From Gemella haemolysans (GTDB lineage Bacteria > Bacillota > Bacilli > Staphylococcales > Gemellaceae): DNA of 54,954 nucleotides. This document shows positions 1-8,210 of the stretch, in pieces. The position numbers and the translations under genes were made by a program. Location: NCBI RefSeq assembly GCF_001553035.1, contig NZ_KQ959992.1, positions 16,103 through 71,056 of the forward strand. The letters run 5' to 3'. Under the pieces are notes generated by a model. That model was not told where the DNA came from. It searched no databases and saw only the letters and a list, made by a program, of their open reading frames with translations. Each line of letters begins with the position of its first letter. Positions within the stretch are counted from its first letter, which is position 1.

Positions 1-35
1 CTCCGAAATCACGATTTTTGAGTCACTCCCAATAT
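1..35. repeat. Truncated copy of a hairpin repeat at the window edge
   Basis: The first 30 bases match, block by block, the right half of the hairpin that follows engB at 22368-22429: GAAATC, then GATTTT, then GAGTCAC, then a C-rich end. The left half lies outside the window. No T-run follows on the plus strand, so it is not an obvious plus-strand terminator here. Confidence 0.45.
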
Positions 36-119
36 AAAATTATTTGTAGTGTAATATATTTTTTAATTAAATTAGTTGATTAATTAATAGCTTATAAATT
101 AACTTTTTTCACTTTAATC

Positions 120-148
120 TAGTGTTTAAAACAAGTCTATGCTATAAT
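120..148 (+). promoter_or_regulatory. Promoter for cmk-plsC-thioesterase
   Basis: An extended -10 box (TGC then TATAAT at 143-148) lies 34 bases upstream of cmk. The -35 region at the 17-nt position (about 120-125) is poor, as is common for promoters with a TGn extension. Confidence 0.5.
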
Positions 149-181
149 ATATATTGAAAAAATTTGTCTGAGAGGTAAATG

Positions 182-856
182 ATGAAATATGTATCAGTGG
201 CTGTAGATGGGCCAGCAGGATCAGGAAAAAGCACAATAACAAAAATGGTAGCAAAATCATTAGGATTCAACTATGTTGATACTGGTGCAATGTATAGAGC
301 TTTAACGTATAATTTCTTGTCTAATGGATTAGATGAATTAGAAGAAGAAAAAATTAAGGGATTATTAGGTAAAATTGAATTCAAAGTTGAGTATGTTGAC
401 GGAGTTCAATATGTTTATGTTAACGATGAGGAAGTGAGTGATAAAATTCGCACAGCAGAAGTATCTAAATTTACTTCGTTATTCGCTAAATCTCCAGCGG
501 TGAGAGACTTCTTAATCGATACTCAAAGAAATCTAGCGAATACTAATAATATTATTATGGACGGTAGAGATATTGCATCTGTAGTGCTTCCCAATGCGGA
601 TGTTAAGATTTTCTTAACTGCATCTGTAGAAGAAAGAGCTAGACGAAGAATGTTGGATTTTGAACGTCAAGGTATTGCAAATGTAGACTTCGAAAAAGTA
701 AAAGAAGATATTAAAGCGCGAGATTGGCAAGATGAGAATAGAGATATTGCACCGCTAGTTAAAGTAGATTCGGCTACATTATTAGATACAACACGCCTAA
801 CTATCGATGAAGTTGTTGAAAAGATGACTGAACTAGCTAAAAGCGTAGAAAAATAG
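182..856 (+). CDS. cmk: Cytidylate kinase
   Basis: Phosphorylates CMP and dCMP to the diphosphates with ATP, in the cytoplasm. The N-terminus carries the P-loop GPAGSGKS around residues 10-17, then DTGAMYRA for nucleotide binding and a GRDIASVV motif further on, in a 224-aa chain of normal length. Two ATGs lie in tandem at 179 and 182. The second is preferred because the Shine-Dalgarno GAGAGG at 170-175 is then 6 nt away instead of 3. It is first in a tight group with plsC and a thioesterase, so pyrimidine salvage and phospholipid synthesis are probably co-transcribed. Confidence 0.96.
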   Translation: MKYVSVAVDGPAGSGKSTITKMVAKSLGFNYVDTGAMYRALTYNFLSNGLDELEEEKIKGLLGKIEFKVEYVDGVQYVYVNDEEVSDKIRTAEVSKFTSLFAKSPAVRDFLIDTQRNLANTNNIIMDGRDIASVVLPNADVKIFLTASVEERARRRMLDFERQGIANVDFEKVKEDIKARDWQDENRDIAPLVKVDSATLLDTTRLTIDEVVEKMTELAKSVEK

Positions 857-875
857 AAATTAGTAGGAGAGTACT

Positions 876-1463
876 ATGTATAATTTTATTAGAAAGTTAT
901 TAGCACTGTATTATAAAACTTTTTACAAGGTTACTATTGTTAATAAAGAAAAAATCGAAAATGCTAAAGGTGTTGTAATTTCTGGAAATCACTTGAGCAA
1001 TCATGATCCGTTATTATTCCCAGCGTTTTTTGATAAAAAAATACGCTTCATAGCAAAAGAAGAATTGTTTAAAATTGTTTTTGTGAAACAGGCTTTAGAA
1101 GCTACAGGGGCAATACCAATTAAACGTGGTACGTTTGATAGAACCGCTATTAATAACAGTATTAAATTACTTAGGGAAGGTGAAGTAGTTGGAATCTTTC
1201 CTGAAGGAACACGTTCACATTCAAAAGAGTTAAATTTAGGTGAGTCTCATAACGGAGCATCATTTATTGCGACACGAGCAAAAACTAAAATTATCCCATT
1301 TGCAATTATCCCTAGTAAAAATTTCAGAATTTTTTCTAGTATTAAGATTGTAGTTGGGGATGAAATTGATGCAGCTTCATTAAAAGAAGAAGGCAAGAGT
1401 CATGATGAGATAACTACGATTTTAATGGAAAAGATTTCTGAGTTAATTGCGAAGGAGAAATAA
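876..1463 (+). CDS. plsC: 1-acyl-sn-glycerol-3-phosphate acyltransferase
   Basis: Second acylation step of phospholipid synthesis, converting lysophosphatidate to phosphatidate at the membrane face. The acyltransferase signature NHLSNHD (NHx4D) and the glycerol-phosphate-binding FPEGTRS are both intact, in a short 195-aa protein typical of the bacterial PlsC family. The cmk-plsC order is common in Firmicutes. A good ribosome-binding site (TAGGAGAG) precedes the ATG. The stop codon lies one base before the next gene's GTG, which suggests translational coupling. Confidence 0.92.
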   Translation: MYNFIRKLLALYYKTFYKVTIVNKEKIENAKGVVISGNHLSNHDPLLFPAFFDKKIRFIAKEELFKIVFVKQALEATGAIPIKRGTFDRTAINNSIKLLREGEVVGIFPEGTRSHSKELNLGESHNGASFIATRAKTKIIPFAIIPSKNFRIFSSIKIVVGDEIDAASLKEEGKSHDEITTILMEKISELIAKEK

Positions 1464-1464
1464 A

Positions 1465-1896
1465 GTGTACGAAAAAACAATAAAATTTAAATTAGAAAAA
1501 AAATTCTTCAATCAAGCAGGCTTCTTAGATAATAAATATGTGTATGATTGGATGAATTTGGCTAAAAAATATTATTTAAATGGTCTAGGAATTGATATTG
1601 ATTCGTTAATAAACTATGATTTATATTATGGTGATATCGATGTTAAATATTCAATTAGATCAAATATCAGATATAATAGTCAAGATATATTCATTAAAAC
1701 ATGGATAGAAAAACACAGTGGTATTAAAACTATATTTTCATATGAATTCTATGTGGATGGAGAAGTTGTAATTCTTGCAACAAGTTCTCACAATATTCTT
1801 GGTACTGATAGTGATAGAGCTATTAGAATTGACCGTAACTTACCGAAATGGGATCAAATCCTTAAAGATGTTGTAGGTAATGAATATACAGAGTAA
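1465..1896 (+). CDS. Hotdog-fold acyl thioesterase-like protein
   Basis: A 143-aa protein with the look of the 4HBT/YbgC-type hotdog family: an aromatic-rich N-terminal strand, a helix with a YVYDWMN segment, and late strands of the 'YEFYVDGEVVILATSSH' type. The start is GTG at 1465: AAGGAG at 1452-1457 is 7 nt away, and the plsC stop is one base upstream. An in-frame TTG at 1447 would put the ribosome-binding site inside the gene. The neighbour plsC suggests an acyl-ACP or acyl-CoA substrate; that is inference. No exact substrate can be read from the sequence. A terminator follows. Confidence 0.7.
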   Translation: MYEKTIKFKLEKKFFNQAGFLDNKYVYDWMNLAKKYYLNGLGIDIDSLINYDLYYGDIDVKYSIRSNIRYNSQDIFIKTWIEKHSGIKTIFSYEFYVDGEVVILATSSHNILGTDSDRAIRIDRNLPKWDQILKDVVGNEYTE

Positions 1897-1913
1897 GATT
1901 TTAGAATAATAAG

Positions 1914-1959
1914 AACAACTAGTAACTATATAATTTATGGTTATTAGTTGTTTATTTTT
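1914..1959 (+). terminator. Terminator after the cmk-plsC-thioesterase group
   Basis: Inverted repeat AACAACTAGTAAC / GTTATTAGTTGTT followed by TATTTTTG. Confidence 0.85.
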
Positions 1960-2048
1960 GATTAGTGTCTAAATTATTACTGTAAAAAATATTAATTTTT
2001 AAAAAATATCAATGATATAACTAGTTTTATTTACAATAGCCACTTTAA

Positions 2049-2077
2049 TTGATAAAATATCTATTTTGTTATATACT
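2049..2077 (+). promoter_or_regulatory. Promoter for iscS-thiI-trmFO
   Basis: TTGATA (2049-2054), a 17-nt spacer, and TATACT (2072-2077): a near-consensus vegetative promoter about 70 bases upstream of the iscS start. Confidence 0.75.
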
Positions 2078-2148
2078 TTAAGGTGGTTTAAAATGTAATA
2101 ATTTTAAAATTAGAAATATTGAATAATAAAAAAAGAAAGGTAGATAGT

Positions 2149-3300
2149 ATGATATATTTAGATAATTGTGCTACAACTAAACCGTATAAAGAAGTGCTTG
2201 ATACATTTGTTGAAGTTAACAATTCTTATTTTGGTAACGCTGCTAGTATCAATAAATTTGGGAAAACAACTAATAAACTTCTTTCAGCTGCCAGAGGACA
2301 AGTAGCATCTATCTTACAAGTGGCGGAGGATAGTATTTTTTTCACATCTTGTGCTACTGAAAGTAATAACATAGCTTTACTTGGGAGTGTAGAACACAAA
2401 AAAGATTTTGGTAATAGAATTATTGTCTCAAAAATCGAACACCCTTCAGTTTTAGAATCTTTTAGAGAATTAGAGAGAAGAGGGTTTATATTAGACTATT
2501 TAAATGTTGATGAAGATGGAGTAGTCGATTTAAACCATTTAAAATCTTTACTGACAAAAGAGACAATTTTACTAAGTGTAATGCAGGTTAATAATGTTTT
2601 TGGGACGATTCAACCAATAGAAGAAATTTCAGAGATTTTAAAAGACTATCCTAAGGTTCATTTCCATGTTGATGGGGTACAAGGGGTATTAAAAGATAAA
2701 ATAGATTTATCGAAAGTTGATAGTTATGCAATTTCTGCGCATAAGTTTCATGGTATAAAAGGTGTTGGTGTTCTATATTTAAAATCTAGAAGAACAGTTC
2801 ACAATATTACTTTTGGTGGTGGTCAAGAAGATGGCTTACGTAGTGGAACAGTTAATGTTGCCGCCGCAGCTAGTCTTGCGAAAGCTCTAAGATTATCACA
2901 AGAAAAAGTGGAAGATGTAAAAATAAAACATAAAGAATTTAAGACTATGATTGTTGATGGATTTTCAGAATACAATCATATAGTACTTAACTCTCCGTTA
3001 AGTGAAAAGTATATTGATTCAATAATAAATATCAGTTTACCTAAGATCAAAGGAGAGGCGATTGTCAATGCTCTTAATGAGAGAGGGATAATGGTTTCAA
3101 CTACTAGTGCATGTTCTTCTAAAACTTTCCATCTAAATGAGGCTCTTTTTGCAAGAGGGCTGTCGAGAGAAAATATAGAAGGAAGCATTCGTGTAAGTTT
3201 TTCGAATGAGACTACTAAAGAAGAAGTTGAAACATTTATTGAAGTATTCATCGATGAATATAATAAAAAATTTAAAGAGGTAATTGAAAGTGGAATTTAG
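2149..3300 (+). CDS. iscS: Cysteine desulfurase (NifS/IscS class) serving ThiI
   Basis: PLP enzyme that takes sulfur from cysteine to form a persulfide. It carries YLDNCATT at the N-terminus, the PLP-lysine motif SAHKFHG and the active-site cysteine in TSACSSK. At 383 aa it is a normal class I length. The ATG at 2149 is chosen because the protein then opens with MIYLDN as in the family and GAAAGG is correctly spaced; a TTG at 2119 gives an unlikely Lys/Arg-rich extension. It overlaps thiI by 11 bases, the arrangement of nifZ-thiI in Bacillus, so its likely partner is ThiI (tRNA 4-thiouridine, possibly thiamin thiazole). Confidence 0.92.
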   Translation: MIYLDNCATTKPYKEVLDTFVEVNNSYFGNAASINKFGKTTNKLLSAARGQVASILQVAEDSIFFTSCATESNNIALLGSVEHKKDFGNRIIVSKIEHPSVLESFRELERRGFILDYLNVDEDGVVDLNHLKSLLTKETILLSVMQVNNVFGTIQPIEEISEILKDYPKVHFHVDGVQGVLKDKIDLSKVDSYAISAHKFHGIKGVGVLYLKSRRTVHNITFGGGQEDGLRSGTVNVAAAASLAKALRLSQEKVEDVKIKHKEFKTMIVDGFSEYNHIVLNSPLSEKYIDSIINISLPKIKGEAIVNALNERGIMVSTTSACSSKTFHLNEALFARGLSRENIEGSIRVSFSNETTKEEVETFIEVFIDEYNKKFKEVIESGI

Positions 3301-4540
3301 TCATATTATAGTAAGATATGGAGAACTTACATTGAAATCTGGAAACAGAAATGAGTTCTTAAAAAAATTAACAAAAAACATTCGTTACAACCTTCATGGG
3401 TTAACAGGTTTCCATGTCCAAACAAAAAGAGATAGAATGTATATTCATCTAGATCATAACGAAGATGTTCAAGAAATTATGGAGAGATTAAAAAAAGTTC
3501 CAGGTATTCACAACTTTTCTCCAGTATTAAGAGCTGGATTAGATGTTGAAGAAGCTAAAAAAGTTATTGATAGACTTCTAGAAACTAAGTTAGATAAAGA
3601 ATATAAATTTAAAATTCAAACTAAACGACCAAATAAAAACTTCCCACATAATACAAATGAATTAAATAATGTATTTGGAAGCCATGTTTTAATTAATTAT
3701 AAGAATTTAAAAGTAAATGTTAAGCAACCTGATTTTATAATTAATGTTGAAGTAAGAAGTGAAGGTATTTTTATCTTTACCGACTTTATTAAAGGGGTAG
3801 GAGGATTCCCAGTAAATACATCTTCTAAAGCATTGTTATTATTATCAGGAGGTATTGATTCTCCGGTTGCTGCTCATACTTTACAAGTGAAAGGTGTGGA
3901 AGTTGAAATGATTCACTTCCAATCACCGCCATTTACTTCAGCTGAAGCTTTACAAAAGATATTTGATTTAACAATTAAATTAAGTCAAGTTGTTGGTAGA
4001 ATTAAACTTCATGTTGTTAACTTTACAAAACTACAAACAGAAATTGTAAAACGTGTACCTTCAAACTACACAATGACTTCAACTAGAAGATTTATGTTAC
4101 GTATAGCTGAGGAAGTAGCGAAAAAAGAAGGATGTTTAGCTATTGCAACAGGTGAATCTCTTGGTCAAGTAGCGTCGCAAACACTTGAGTCAATGAATTG
4201 TATTAATGAGGTAACTAATTTGCCAGTTTTACGTCCATTATTAACTATGGATAAAGTTGATATAATTAAAATTGCGCAAGAGATTGATACTTTAGAGATT
4301 TCTAATTTGCCGTTTGAAGATTGTTGTACAATATTCACACCTAAAGCTCCAAAGACTAAGCCTAGATTAGAGAAAATTAAAGGATATGAAGCGCGTGATG
4401 ATTACTCAGATCTTATCGCTGAAACACTTGATAGTGTAGAAACATATTTATTTGATAAGAATGGTAGAGTAGTTACTCAAGATATGAGAGAACAAGAAGT
4501 TAAAAAAGAAGAAAAAGATGATTTTTCTGGATTACTATAA
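3290..4540 (+). CDS. thiI: tRNA 4-thiouridine synthase ThiI
   Basis: Adenylates U8 of tRNA and transfers sulfur from the upstream desulfurase. A THUMP RNA-binding domain lies at about residues 60-165 and the PP-loop SGGIDS at about 186-191, with a Cys-Cys pair near residue 345. The C-terminal rhodanese domain of the E. coli enzyme is absent, as is usual in Firmicutes. GTG at 3290 is preferred over the TTG at 3284: AGAGG ends 9 nt before it and the protein then begins MEFSHI, close to family starts. The gene overlaps the end of iscS. Confidence 0.94.
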   Translation: MEFSHIIVRYGELTLKSGNRNEFLKKLTKNIRYNLHGLTGFHVQTKRDRMYIHLDHNEDVQEIMERLKKVPGIHNFSPVLRAGLDVEEAKKVIDRLLETKLDKEYKFKIQTKRPNKNFPHNTNELNNVFGSHVLINYKNLKVNVKQPDFIINVEVRSEGIFIFTDFIKGVGGFPVNTSSKALLLLSGGIDSPVAAHTLQVKGVEVEMIHFQSPPFTSAEALQKIFDLTIKLSQVVGRIKLHVVNFTKLQTEIVKRVPSNYTMTSTRRFMLRIAEEVAKKEGCLAIATGESLGQVASQTLESMNCINEVTNLPVLRPLLTMDKVDIIKIAQEIDTLEISNLPFEDCCTIFTPKAPKTKPRLEKIKGYEARDDYSDLIAETLDSVETYLFDKNGRVVTQDMREQEVKKEEKDDFSGLL

Positions 4541-4560
4541 AATAGAAAGAGAGACAATTA

Positions 4561-5865
4561 ATGGAAAAAAAAGTAATAGTAATAGGTGCAGGTTTAGCAG
4601 GAAGTGAAGCTGCTTGGCAACTAGCAAAACGTGGAGTAAAAGTAGATCTTTACGAAATGAGACCTAAAAAAATGACACCTGCGCACAAGACTCAAAATTT
4701 TGGTGAATTAGTATGTTCTAACTCATTAAGAGCGAACAACGTAACAAATGCAGTTGGTCTTTTAAAAGAAGAGATGAGAATGTTAGATTCAATTATTATT
4801 AAATGTGCTGATGCCACACAAGTACCAGCTGGTGGAGCATTAGCTGTAGATAGAGATAAATTCTCAGAGATGATTACTGAAACAATTAAAAATCATCCGA
4901 ATATTAATGTAATCGGAGAGGAGCTTCCAACAATACCTAAAGGTGATATTCCTGTAATTGTTGCGACAGGTCCACTTACATCTGATGCATTAAGTCAAGA
5001 CATTAGAAATTATACAAAACAAGATGGATTGTATTTCTATGATGCAGCAGCGCCTATTATTGAAAAAGATTCAATCGACATGAATAAGGTTTATCTGAAA
5101 TCAAGATATGATAAAGGTGAAGCAGCATATCTAAACTGCCCGATGACAAAAGAAGAATTCTTTAATTTTTATAATGAATTAATAAATGCGGAAGCAGCAC
5201 CATTAAAAGAATTTGAAAAAGAAATTTATTTTGAAGGATGTATGCCTTTTGAAGAAATGGCGAAACGTGGAGAGAAAACTTTATTATTTGGACCTATGAA
5301 ACCAGTAGGTTTAGAAGATCCAAAAACTGATAAACGTCCATATGCTGTTGTACAATTACGTCAAGATAATAGTGAAGGTACTTTATATAATATCGTAGGT
5401 TTCCAAACACACCTTAAATGGGGAGAACAAAAGAGAATTATTAACATGATTCCAGGATTAGAGAATGCTAATATTGTACGTTATGGTGTTATGCACAGAA
5501 ATACTTACTTAAACTCTCCTCAACTATTGGAAAAAACATATAGACTTAAAGAGGAGAAAAATATTTACTTTGCTGGTCAAATGACTGGTGTTGAAGGTTA
5601 TGTTGAAAGTGCAGCTTCAGGAATTGTTGCAGCATTAAATGCTTTATACAATACTGAGGATAAAGAAATAGTATTCCCGACTGAAACTATGGTAGGTGCT
5701 ATGGCAAACTATATTGTAGATAATACTAGTAAGAATTTCCAGCCTATGAATGCGAATTTTGGAATTATTAAACCACTTCCAGAAAGAATTAAAGATAAAA
5801 AGGAAAAATATGAAAGATATGCTAAAAGATCTTTAGAATTGTTAGAAAATTTCAAAATTGATTAA
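4561..5865 (+). CDS. trmFO: Folate/FAD-dependent tRNA (uracil-54-C5)-methyltransferase
   Basis: Makes m5U54 in the T-loop using methylenetetrahydrofolate and FADH2. The FAD-binding [10 protein letters not shown] lies at residues 9-18. The conserved cysteines are Cys52 (in LVCSNSLR) and Cys227 (in EGCMPFE), and the protein is 434 aa, the family norm. It is third in the iscS-thiI-trmFO run, all tRNA-modification functions. In Bacillus and Staphylococcus xerC-hslV-hslU separate it from codY; here only 80 bases lie between, holding just the codY promoter. Confidence 0.95.
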   Translation: MEKKVIVIGAGLAGSEAAWQLAKRGVKVDLYEMRPKKMTPAHKTQNFGELVCSNSLRANNVTNAVGLLKEEMRMLDSIIIKCADATQVPAGGALAVDRDKFSEMITETIKNHPNINVIGEELPTIPKGDIPVIVATGPLTSDALSQDIRNYTKQDGLYFYDAAAPIIEKDSIDMNKVYLKSRYDKGEAAYLNCPMTKEEFFNFYNELINAEAAPLKEFEKEIYFEGCMPFEEMAKRGEKTLLFGPMKPVGLEDPKTDKRPYAVVQLRQDNSEGTLYNIVGFQTHLKWGEQKRIINMIPGLENANIVRYGVMHRNTYLNSPQLLEKTYRLKEEKNIYFAGQMTGVEGYVESAASGIVAALNALYNTEDKEIVFPTETMVGAMANYIVDNTSKNFQPMNANFGIIKPLPERIKDKKEKYERYAKRSLELLENFKID

Positions 5866-5884
5866 ATTAATTTTTTAAAAAGTC

Positions 5885-5913
5885 TTACAATTTATAAAAA
5901 TTAATGGTATAAT
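5885..5913 (+). promoter_or_regulatory. codY promoter
   Basis: TTACAA (5885-5890), a 17-nt spacer, and TATAAT (5908-5913), followed by AAGGAG just before the codY start. Confidence 0.75.
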
Positions 5914-5945
5914 AAGCAAGGAAGTATTTTGTAAGGAGAAAATTA

Positions 5946-6728
5946 ATGGCAAGTTTATTACAAAAAACAAGAAAAATTAGTACAATTTTACAAGAAGGAC
6001 GCCATGAAAATGTTGACTTTGAGGCTATGGCAATGCGTTTAAGCCCAATCTTAGATTCAGTCGTGTATATTCTTGATACTGAAGGTAATATACTTGGATA
6101 TGATTCGATTATTGATTATTCTAATGAGCGAATGGAAAAAATTATTCAAGATAGAAAGGTGCCAAAAGCATACTTAGACGCAACATTAAAAGTGTATGCG
6201 ACTAAAGTAAATATCCCATTCCAAGATCCATTATCTATCTTCCCTGAGGAAGAACAAGAACGTTTTGAAACTAACAGTTATACGGTTATCTTGCCTATTC
6301 GTGGTGGGGGAGATCGTTTAGGAACATTAGTTATTGGTAGAATGGACAATGATTTTAAGGATGAGGATTTAGTTTTAGCTGAATATGCATCAACAGTAGT
6401 AGGAATTGAAATTTTACACGAAAAACAAGATAAAGAGAAAAACTTAGCACGTGATAAAGATATGGTTAATATGGCATTGAATTCATTATCATTTTCTGAA
6501 AAAGAAGCTATTGAACATATCTTTAGAGAATTAGATGGAACTGAAGGATTACTTATTGCAAGTAAAATCGCGGATAGAGTAGGGATTACTAGATCTGTAA
6601 TTGTTAATGCATTAAGAAAATTAGAAAGTGCTGGAATTATTGAATCTAAGTCTTTAGGTATGAAAGGAACTTATATTAAAGTTCTGAAAGAGTATTTCTT
6701 AGAATTAATGTTTTCTAATGAATTTTAA
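5946..6728 (+). CDS. codY: Global nutrient regulator CodY
   Basis: GTP- and branched-chain-amino-acid-responsive repressor of stationary-phase, amino-acid and virulence genes. The N-terminal GAF-like effector domain covers about residues 1-155 and the C-terminal winged helix-turn-helix is seen in SKIADRVGITRSVIVNALRK near 205-225. The 260-aa length is typical. It has its own strong promoter and is closed by a bidirectional terminator. I found no clear CodY box (AATTTTCWGAAAATT) in its own leader. Confidence 0.96.
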   Translation: MASLLQKTRKISTILQEGRHENVDFEAMAMRLSPILDSVVYILDTEGNILGYDSIIDYSNERMEKIIQDRKVPKAYLDATLKVYATKVNIPFQDPLSIFPEEEQERFETNSYTVILPIRGGGDRLGTLVIGRMDNDFKDEDLVLAEYASTVVGIEILHEKQDKEKNLARDKDMVNMALNSLSFSEKEAIEHIFRELDGTEGLLIASKIADRVGITRSVIVNALRKLESAGIIESKSLGMKGTYIKVLKEYFLELMFSNEF

Positions 6729-6741
6729 TAAGTGAAATTGT

Positions 6742-6785
6742 AAAAAAAGAAAGATCGTTTGTATACGGTCTTTCTTTTTTTTTTC
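6742..6785. terminator. Bidirectional terminator between codY and the thioesterase
   Basis: AAAAAAGAAAGA-t-CG / CG-g-TCTTTCTTTTTT hairpin, with an A-run on the left and a T-run on the right, between convergent genes. Confidence 0.85.
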
Positions 6786-6800
6786 TATTTATGATATTTT

Positions 6801-7181
6801 TTATGAAAGTTTGCTTAAGAATTTTTCGTTGTTGATGATAACTCGTGTGTGTGTAGCATCTCCGATTTTTTTATCTTGCTCGTATGCTTCTAAAGAAAAG
6901 ATGATTATTTTTTCTTTGATAATTTCGGTTATCTTACCTTGGACTGTAATTTCTTTGCCTACTAGAGTAGGGGCTATGTGATTAATATTTATGTTGCTTC
7001 CAACTGAACCTAATTCTTCAGGTAAAAATGTGTTTAAGTATTCTTTTGCAGCGTTTTCCATAAATGCAACAAGACTTGGTGTGGCAAATACTTCTAGGTC
7101 ACCACTCCCCATAAATTTCGCAGTGTTATTATCTTGTACTAAATAATTTTGTTTGAATTCTTTATTAATTTCTATATTCAT
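6801..7181 (-). CDS. FlK-like hotdog thioesterase
   Basis: A 126-aa hotdog protein of the fluoroacetyl-CoA thioesterase (FlK)-like family. The family's catalytic triad is visible as Thr34 (ATPS), Glu42 (MENAA) and His68 (NHIAPT), followed by the typical late strand DATHTRVII. Most members away from Streptomyces cattleya act on unknown acyl-CoAs. The start is the ATG at 7181, with AGAGGG 8 nt upstream; the ATG at 7205 overlaps the Nudix stop and has no ribosome-binding site. It is downstream of a Nudix gene in a two-gene minus-strand operon. Confidence 0.75.
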   Translation of the reverse strand: MNIEINKEFKQNYLVQDNNTAKFMGSGDLEVFATPSLVAFMENAAKEYLNTFLPEELGSVGSNININHIAPTLVGKEITVQGKITEIIKEKIIIFSLEAYEQDKKIGDATHTRVIINNEKFLSKLS

Positions 7182-7197
7182 AATATTATCCCTCTGT

Positions 7198-7671
7198 TTA
7201 TTCATAAAATGTTACTTCGTAGTCTACAAATTCATTGTTTTTGTAGTTGAATTTAGCTGAGAAGAATGGTTTATCTTTTACTAACCAATCGAGAAAGATA
7301 TAATCACCTTCCCAAGTTTTTATATCTTGTATTTCTGATTTTTTCACCCATATCAGATCGCCCTCATTGCAATCTTCAGTTAAAGTACCTTTGTAGTCTG
7401 TTGCGGTATATACGTAAGTATACCAATCTTTTTCACCATCAAAATTAGGGAATGTGATGATTCCTCTTAATTTAGGTTTTATAATATCAAGGTTTGTTTC
7501 TTCTTTAACCTCTCTAATAACACAGTCTTCAGGACTTTCACCTGGTTCGAATTTTCCACCGACACTAATCGTTAAACCTTCATGAATATCGTTTTCTTTT
7601 TTATTTCTTTTTAACATTAAATAGTTTTCACCATCATCAACATAACACATAGTTGCTAGTACGTTGTTCAT
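7198..7671 (-). CDS. MutX-like Nudix hydrolase (8-oxo-dGTPase-like)
   Basis: A 157-aa single-domain Nudix protein whose opening (ATMCYVDD, MLKRNKKENDIHEG) resembles streptococcal MutX, which removes 8-oxo-dGTP. The Nudix box runs from residue 39: GGKFEPGE then REVKEETNL. All metal-binding glutamates are present but the conserved glycine of EExG is Asn60. It has a good AGGAG upstream of its ATG. The nucleotide-pool-sanitising role is inferred from family similarity only. Confidence 0.8.
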   Translation of the reverse strand: MNNVLATMCYVDDGENYLMLKRNKKENDIHEGLTISVGGKFEPGESPEDCVIREVKEETNLDIIKPKLRGIITFPNFDGEKDWYTYVYTATDYKGTLTEDCNEGDLIWVKKSEIQDIKTWEGDYIFLDWLVKDKPFFSAKFNYKNNEFVDYEVTFYE

Positions 7672-7694
7672 ATAAAAATCTCCTGTATTTAAAT

Positions 7695-7735
7695 AAAAAG
7701 TAGGAAGGAGGAAAAACTCCTCGATACCTACTTTA
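7695..7735 (-). terminator. Terminator for the small YjzD-like gene
   Basis: Nested stem AAAGTAGG / CCTACTTT with an inner GGAG / CTCC. Reading the minus strand it is followed by TTTTTATTT. Confidence 0.75.
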
Positions 7736-7764
7736 TAAATTTTCTATATACTAATTGTTAAAAT

Positions 7765-7956
7765 TTACTTTTCTTCGCGTTTTTTATCGATACCCACTAC
7801 GTCAAATAAAGCAGCAAAAATTGTAAATAATACAGCTAAAATTGCGCAGTCACGAATTGTATTGATTTCACCATTGCTTCCTAAAATAGATGATACGATA
7901 AATACTATAACAGCTGAAAATATAAATGACCAAAATAGTGAAATAATATATCTCAT
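7765..7956 (-). CDS. Small two-helix membrane protein, YjzD-like (DUF2929)
   Basis: A 63-aa protein with two hydrophobic segments (about residues 4-25 and 37-54) and a charged KKREEK tail. The opening MRYIISLFW and the ILAVLFTI segment resemble Bacillus YjzD (DUF2929), whose function is unknown. The ATG at 7956 is chosen because AAGGAG is 8 nt upstream; the GTG at 7965 overlaps that site. It is monocistronic, with its own terminator. Confidence 0.65.
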   Translation of the reverse strand: MRYIISLFWSFIFSAVIVFIVSSILGSNGEINTIRDCAILAVLFTIFAALFDVVGIDKKREEK

Positions 7957-8157
7957 TGTTACCACTCCTTAAATTTTATCTACATTAATTATTATACAAC
8001 TATTCTTACAATCTAGCAAGATTTTTATTGATAAATTGTTTAATAAATACATTGCTTTTAAATATAATTAAATAGGTGTAGAATTAATTTAGTAAAAAAT
8101 CATTATGAAATTAATGTGCAAATAGTGAAAGTCTCGCTGGTTTATTTTCGAAAAATC

Positions 8158-8185
8158 TAGATTAAAATTAAAAATGTGTTATAAT
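8158..8185 (+). promoter_or_regulatory. Promoter for the Nudix-YoaK pair
   Basis: Extended -10 (TGT then TATAAT at 8180-8185) with a weak -35 TAGATT (8158-8163) 16 nt upstream. Confidence 0.6.
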
Positions 8186-8210
8186 ATAAACAATAGTAAG
8201 GAGAATGCCT

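Noticed and set aside
1447-1464. TTG start extending the thioesterase by six residues
   Set aside because: It would place the AAGGAG ribosome-binding site inside the gene; GTG at 1465 is correctly spaced.
2092-2097. ATG-TAA minimal ORF after AAGGTGG near 2080
   Set aside because: A good ribosome-binding-like sequence, but the ATG is followed at once by TAA; at most a start-stop curiosity in the iscS leader.
7266-7448. Plus-strand ORF inside the Nudix gene
   Set aside because: Antisense to a clear Nudix domain, no ribosome-binding site and no protein-like composition.
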